Shown: positions 59,597 through 64,000 of the stretch, in pieces | Numbering within the stretch: the first letter of the stretch is position 1 | Layout: each line of letters opens with the position of its first letter | Assembly: GCA_017562135.1 (NCBI GenBank) | Contig: QEYB01000715.1 | Location: 1,054,001-1,118,000, forward strand | DNA: 64,000 nucleotides | DNA from: Dipylidium caninum | Lineage: Eukaryota; Platyhelminthes; Cestoda; Cyclophyllidea; Dipylidiidae | Direction of reading: 5' to 3' | The notes under the pieces: model-generated | The model's input: the letters and a program-made list of their open reading frames with translations, nothing else | The model's database searches: none | What the model was told of the DNA's origin: nothing | Made by a program: the position numbers and the translations under genes

Positions 59597-62500
59597 ATGC
59601 CGGGCAAGGTCGCGGTAGACCTCGATTCTGATATCCTTGCGGAAAGGGAGGCTGAGTACACTCAGCTCAAACATGCTCTCCACCTCGCTCAGGCCGATCG
59701 TCAGCATTACATTGAAGAAATGCAGTCGGCAATGATTAAAATGAAGTGCGTGTATTAGGTCAGATTTCACCTCACCTATTTTTTCACTGACGGGGGTTCC
59801 AGCAAATTCGATGCGGTCACATTTTTTTCTTGAGTTTCAGTCGTCGCCTATCACTGAGATCAATATATATTGCCATATTTAAATTTTCTTTAATATTTTG
59901 ATACGTGCGTTATTATGCTTTGCAGTCCTTTAATATTTGTGATAGGAAGACGATAGAAAAATTGGAATCTGAAAGAAACGATCTTTTGGAGCAAATATCA
60001 GTTGTGGATAGTAGAATCAATCAATATAAGGACCAGAGAACATCTGAGGATTTAGCCAATTTAGCGGACAATAAAGACTGGCTTCAACAACAAATTGGGC
60101 AAGAAAAAGCGAAACACATAGAGTTGGATGTCAAGGTAAGTATATAAGGTTTTTTTGTCTCCCGGTATCTGTCTTTATCTACTTATATCATCTATATTTT
60201 TTCCTCTCCTATATATCTACTGTTTTGGCCTTAGGTGTAGTTTAATAATCAAGAATTTTGCTGTTTTTGATTTTTTGAGACTCGTGAGCTGGAGAAGAAT
60301 CTTTGGTCATTAATCAACACTGCTGGAACCGCGCAAGGTGCGCAGGAGGCTTTGGATAAACTGAAAAGGAAACAGGCCTGCCTTGAAGGTCGTGTTGTAC
60401 ACGCTCTGGAAACATACAATGATGCCCTCGGAAAAAATATGCGTGAGCTTCAACTTGGTTTCTACCTTATTTTCGAGCTTGTTTTGGCGTTTGACAATCG
60501 GTAATGGATGTTTGTGAGCACTCATTTCGATACTATTTATGATGTGGTGTACAGTTAAGTTATCGCTTGATTTTTAGGAGTAGTTCATTATATAAATGAT
60601 TAAGTGACTTTGTCTTCTATTTGCTTCTACAAGAATTATTTGCACGCATGCACGGAAGACTAACTGAGAAGTATTTTGTTGAACGCCACATAGAAAATCT
60701 TATATGATCTTAGGGTTACATTTTTCCCAAACTGTGAGCATTGTCGTAAAATGTCAGTGGCGATTGTAAAAATGCATTGGAATAGCGGGTGACACTCATT
60801 TTAAATTGTCGCTCATTTTTCGTTGTCATTTGTTTCAGCGTAACTCTATGGATCTGTTGGTTTGGTCTGCCTTTAGGCTTTAATTCCGTTGATATATTTA
60901 TTAACTGAATTGATATATATTACAGAACTAAGAGGTGAAATCGACACGTTGAGAATGGAACGTGGTCGGTTTGATTTAATTTACCGGAAGATAGACTTAA
61001 CACTAACGAAAATGCGGAATGAAATTAATCGTCTTACGACGCTTACAACTCAAGCTTATGATTCAAGGTACTGAAACGTCGTAACCCTAGTTAGAATTGC
61101 ATATTAATATTAATTTGATCATGTCAATCACTAGTAGTTGAGAATATAATCTATTCTTATGCTAACTGTTTTAGTTGTTATTAGTAAGTTTTTTTGCAGC
61201 ATACCAAATCCATATATAAGAGACAAATTACTTTCAAAGGTCTCTGTCCTGACATGAAATAGATGCTAAATATCCAATTATCAAAATCCTAGAGAGGAAG
61301 CAGCCCAGAGAATTCAGGCACTGACTGATAAAGCCGAGAAAGACAATCAGCAACATAATATCGAAATGAAGGAACTTGTTAGACTCATAGATCATGAAAG
61401 GAAATTGAAGCAATTTATGAAAATAAAAGCTGCCGAACGCGAGGAGGATCCACAACTTACAGCATGGAAGGTAAATAGATTTTCGAAAAGATGCATAAGT
61501 GCGCAATGATAGCACTGCGACTTGTAGATATGAATGATAACAATATGTAGGTGAGGCATTACTTTGATATAATCATTCTTTGTAGGCTAAGAAGGCCGCG
61601 GAAGCGGAGGAGAAGCGCAAGCATGTTGAGCAGACCATTCGGCGATACGAAGTAGCTTTCGAACGAATGCTTACCCTCGCTAAAACATCCAGTACGGACA
61701 AATTAGTGGACAGTTTTCTTTATAACGAGGATAGGAACTTCGCCTTATTCAACTATGTCAGCGAAATCCACGGTGAAATTGAAAAACTTTTTAAAGAAAA
61801 TGAAGGGGTAATGTAGTATAAATTTACCGGAACAGTAAATTAAAGGAGAACCATTAAAACGGTATTTAGTATTATTCTGAGAGAGTGCTTAGCTTACTGT
61901 GGTCTATACTAACGTTACCTTCACCAGGTGTCTTGTGTAAACAGCTAATTCCCTTGGTTGTTTGAATCGTCTTACTATCACATTGACATAAACCACCTTT
62001 GTTTTGTAAGCCTGGTTATTTCCGTCCTGTGCACGTTGATTCGATGCGCATCTGATATTTAGATTAAAAGGCAAATCAATGACTATAAGGCGTCGGTGAA
62101 CAATGCAATTACGGAGAAAAGTCAGGAGTTGCAAAATCTTGAGACCACAAGTAAAAAAATTGAAGCCACAACAGAGAGAATTGAAATAAAATTGGAAAAA
62201 ATGAGACAGATTTTACAAGAAACTGCCGCGATGACAGGAACCTTGGCAGAACAACTTCAATGTGACAGGTAAATACAATTTTCCGGTCTTTTATTTTCCT
62301 CGATCTTTGACAACCCCGTTTTACTAAGATAATGATTTCATATCGTAGCGTTTAATAGCGACACGCTGGTCATATCCACGTATAATGATTTATTTAATTA
62401 GTTTTAAGACATTAGTTCCGGTTGTCCAGTTTGTCGATTTCGAGGATGCAGTTATGGCTTCCTTCTTTAAGATAAATGCATAGTTACCTAATACGGCGAA

Positions 62501-63314
62501 ACAGGTTTTTTACACCTTGAGGAGTACACTGGAAAAAAGACTGGCCGCCTCGAAGGACGTGACGATTGAAACGGTCCTCGACTATCTGGCATTGATTGAA
62601 GAACGCATTGATAATCTATTGTTAGTTCGGCAATATATCGCCAATGTGGATCCTGATGCTCCCTACATTGCGAAGCCCATTTTGATGGGTGGACACCTGC
62701 TTCCATTGAGTTCCGCCCTTCCCACCATTATACCACCCACCTTTCACGCAAATGTCAATGAGTGTAAGTCAAGGAGAGAGCTGGTGGATTTCTGCTCGTA
62801 TTTTGTTATTTTTGACTTCTGTTGAGGATCATTTGGTCCTAAATGCTCTAGTTTAATCAATGCTCACATTTGGACAGTTTATGGACTATATTATTTAAGA
62901 TCCATTGTCCCTATATGCTTCAACAGAGTAATTACTTTTAAGAGCACCTGTTTTGTTTTTCTGCGCTGTTCCCCATTGTGGCGATATTTAACGAAAGTGG
63001 TGAATTACGAGCAGGCATTTCTGATTGGCTATAAGAAGTGGAAATGTGAATTAAACTCTTCTAAAACATTTGTGAGGTAAACAGCACGTTTTCCAACAGT
63101 TTTTTTTTTTGATATTATTAGCTCTGTGTCATCAAGTCATGTTCGCCACATAATCGTATCACATTCGTTATTTCAGCCTTCCAACCTTTTTTTAGACGAA
63201 GATGAAACTGAACTGAAGGCGCCGTTGTCAAGAGAGGAACTCCATGAACGAGTGATCTCACAATTGAGGACCAAGCTTGTTGAATCTGTGGAAGACACCG
63301 AAGTAGAAACGTGA
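59597..63314 (+). CDS. ODAD1: Outer-dynein-arm docking complex coiled-coil protein (CCDC114/CCDC63 family), 9 exons
   Basis: Family members anchor outer dynein arms to the ciliary doublet microtubule. Exons: 59597-59745, 59946-60135, 60280-60442, 60926-61067, 61293-61470, 61586-61807, 62063-62268, 62522-62763, 63196-63314; all phases close, 536 residues. Nearly all coiled coil. Family marks in order: TIEKLESERNDLLEQISVVD, LRGEIDTLRMERGRFD, REEAAQRIQALTDKAEKD, NEDRNFALFNYVSEIHGEIE (family IEERNFAEFNFI), LDYLALIEERIDNLL, and the C-terminal LSREELHERV (family MSREELLSQV). Exon 8 and exon 9 starts were chosen at pyrimidine-rich acceptors (62521, 63195) because the nearer acceptors break frame. 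CCDC114 and CCDC63 are close paralogues and I cannot tell which this is. It would serve sperm flagella and flame-cell cilia. Confidence 0.88.
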
Positions 63315-64000
63315 ACTCATATTCCCACAGGAGAAAACAGGCACTTCTCATTTTGTGGTCAAAATAACGATTCCAAACTACCAGTATCGAGTTTATAAGG
63401 TACGACACTACACTTTGACAAATCCAACCTCAAGCTTTTACCAACTTATAAAATGACACCCGTCGCTATTATTGCAATCTGTGCACGTACTTTCATAAAA
63501 TAGTACGTTCTGTTTAGGTATATCAGACTAGGAGAATACGGTGGATGCACTAATTTCCCCACCGTAATCACCCAACTCTATAAAACTTAGATGGCGCGAG
63601 GATTTTCTTTACGATAACCAGTAATCCAAGACAATCTATGCAAGTCATGAGTGTGTTCTTGTCTTTTTCCCACACGACTCTTGTTCATTCAAAATGTGGC
63701 CGATAAGCTCATACATCGTATGACTGACAAAGTGCCTCGTGTCCCATCAACAATTGAATGTCGGCTACTCAAATATGAGTACCAAATGGTATGCCCAAAC
63801 GCATTAGTAAATCAAAGAAATGAAAACTCCTGCTGGTACAGGCTTAAACAGATCTAATAAATTACTGACCCTAAGCATAGGCATCAGAAGGCATGGCTGA
63901 TCAATTTATGCACTGATAACGAATCTGTTGGCACTTTTAAATCATCAATTGTGGGCCAGAATAGTAGGCGTTGATTCTAGTATCAGGTATAATGATTTCA
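63315..64000. other. Downstream of the ODAD1-like gene
   Basis: 3' untranslated region and intergenic sequence. An AATAAA lies at 63856-63861, about 540 nt past the stop, and could be the polyadenylation signal. No further gene seen to the window edge. Confidence 0.4.

Overview
The window is nuclear DNA of a metazoan. Every gene I can identify is intron-bearing and eukaryotic, and the set includes a cilium gene (outer-dynein-arm docking), a synaptic Rho-GAP, a TASK-type potassium channel and an SV2-like transporter. Introns range from 31 nt to over 2 kb, intergenic DNA is long, and protein similarity to vertebrate orthologues is moderate. My best guess is a parasitic flatworm, most likely a tapeworm, but that is inference from gene texture and not proven. 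The standard genetic code fits all genes.

Layout: 1-2817 (+) 3' part of NDC80, the kinetochore coiled-coil subunit. 3077-3918 (-) CLNS1A/pICln, tail-to-tail with NDC80. 3.9-11.3 kb intergenic, AT-rich then GC-rich. 11306-15123 (+) TASK-type two-pore K+ channel. 15.1-20.7 kb intergenic, with a pair of about 110 bp inverted repeats. 20711-21737 (-) a PAXX-like end-joining factor. 22545-28793 (+) SVOP-like transporter in 11 exons, with an HSP70-like scrap in intron 1. 29391-32660 (-) asteroid-homologue (ASTE1-like). 36537-41497 (-) SYDE/Syd-1 C2 + RhoGAP gene, with a large low-complexity exon upstream at 45030-46203 that may belong to it. 51532-52749 (+) SNF8 (ESCRT-II VPS22). 53740-56199 (+) a divergent PUR-domain protein. 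57981-59138 (-) TACO1 (mitochondrial YebC family), head-to-head with 59597-63314 (+) ODAD1/CCDC114-CCDC63 docking protein.

I see no operon or gene cluster with one shared function; these are mostly unrelated housekeeping, neuronal and ciliary genes. Exon models were built by hand by matching reading-frame phase across GT-AG (once GC-AG) boundaries and comparing the protein with remembered family architecture. Phases close in every multi-exon model except TACO1, where one base is missing in an A-run. Most interesting points: the PAXX-like gene with a conserved Ku-binding tail, the TACO1 frameshift, the GC-AG intron and tiny terminal exon that restore a full-length pICln, an asteroid protein lacking the usual first active-site aspartate motif, and a very divergent PUR protein.
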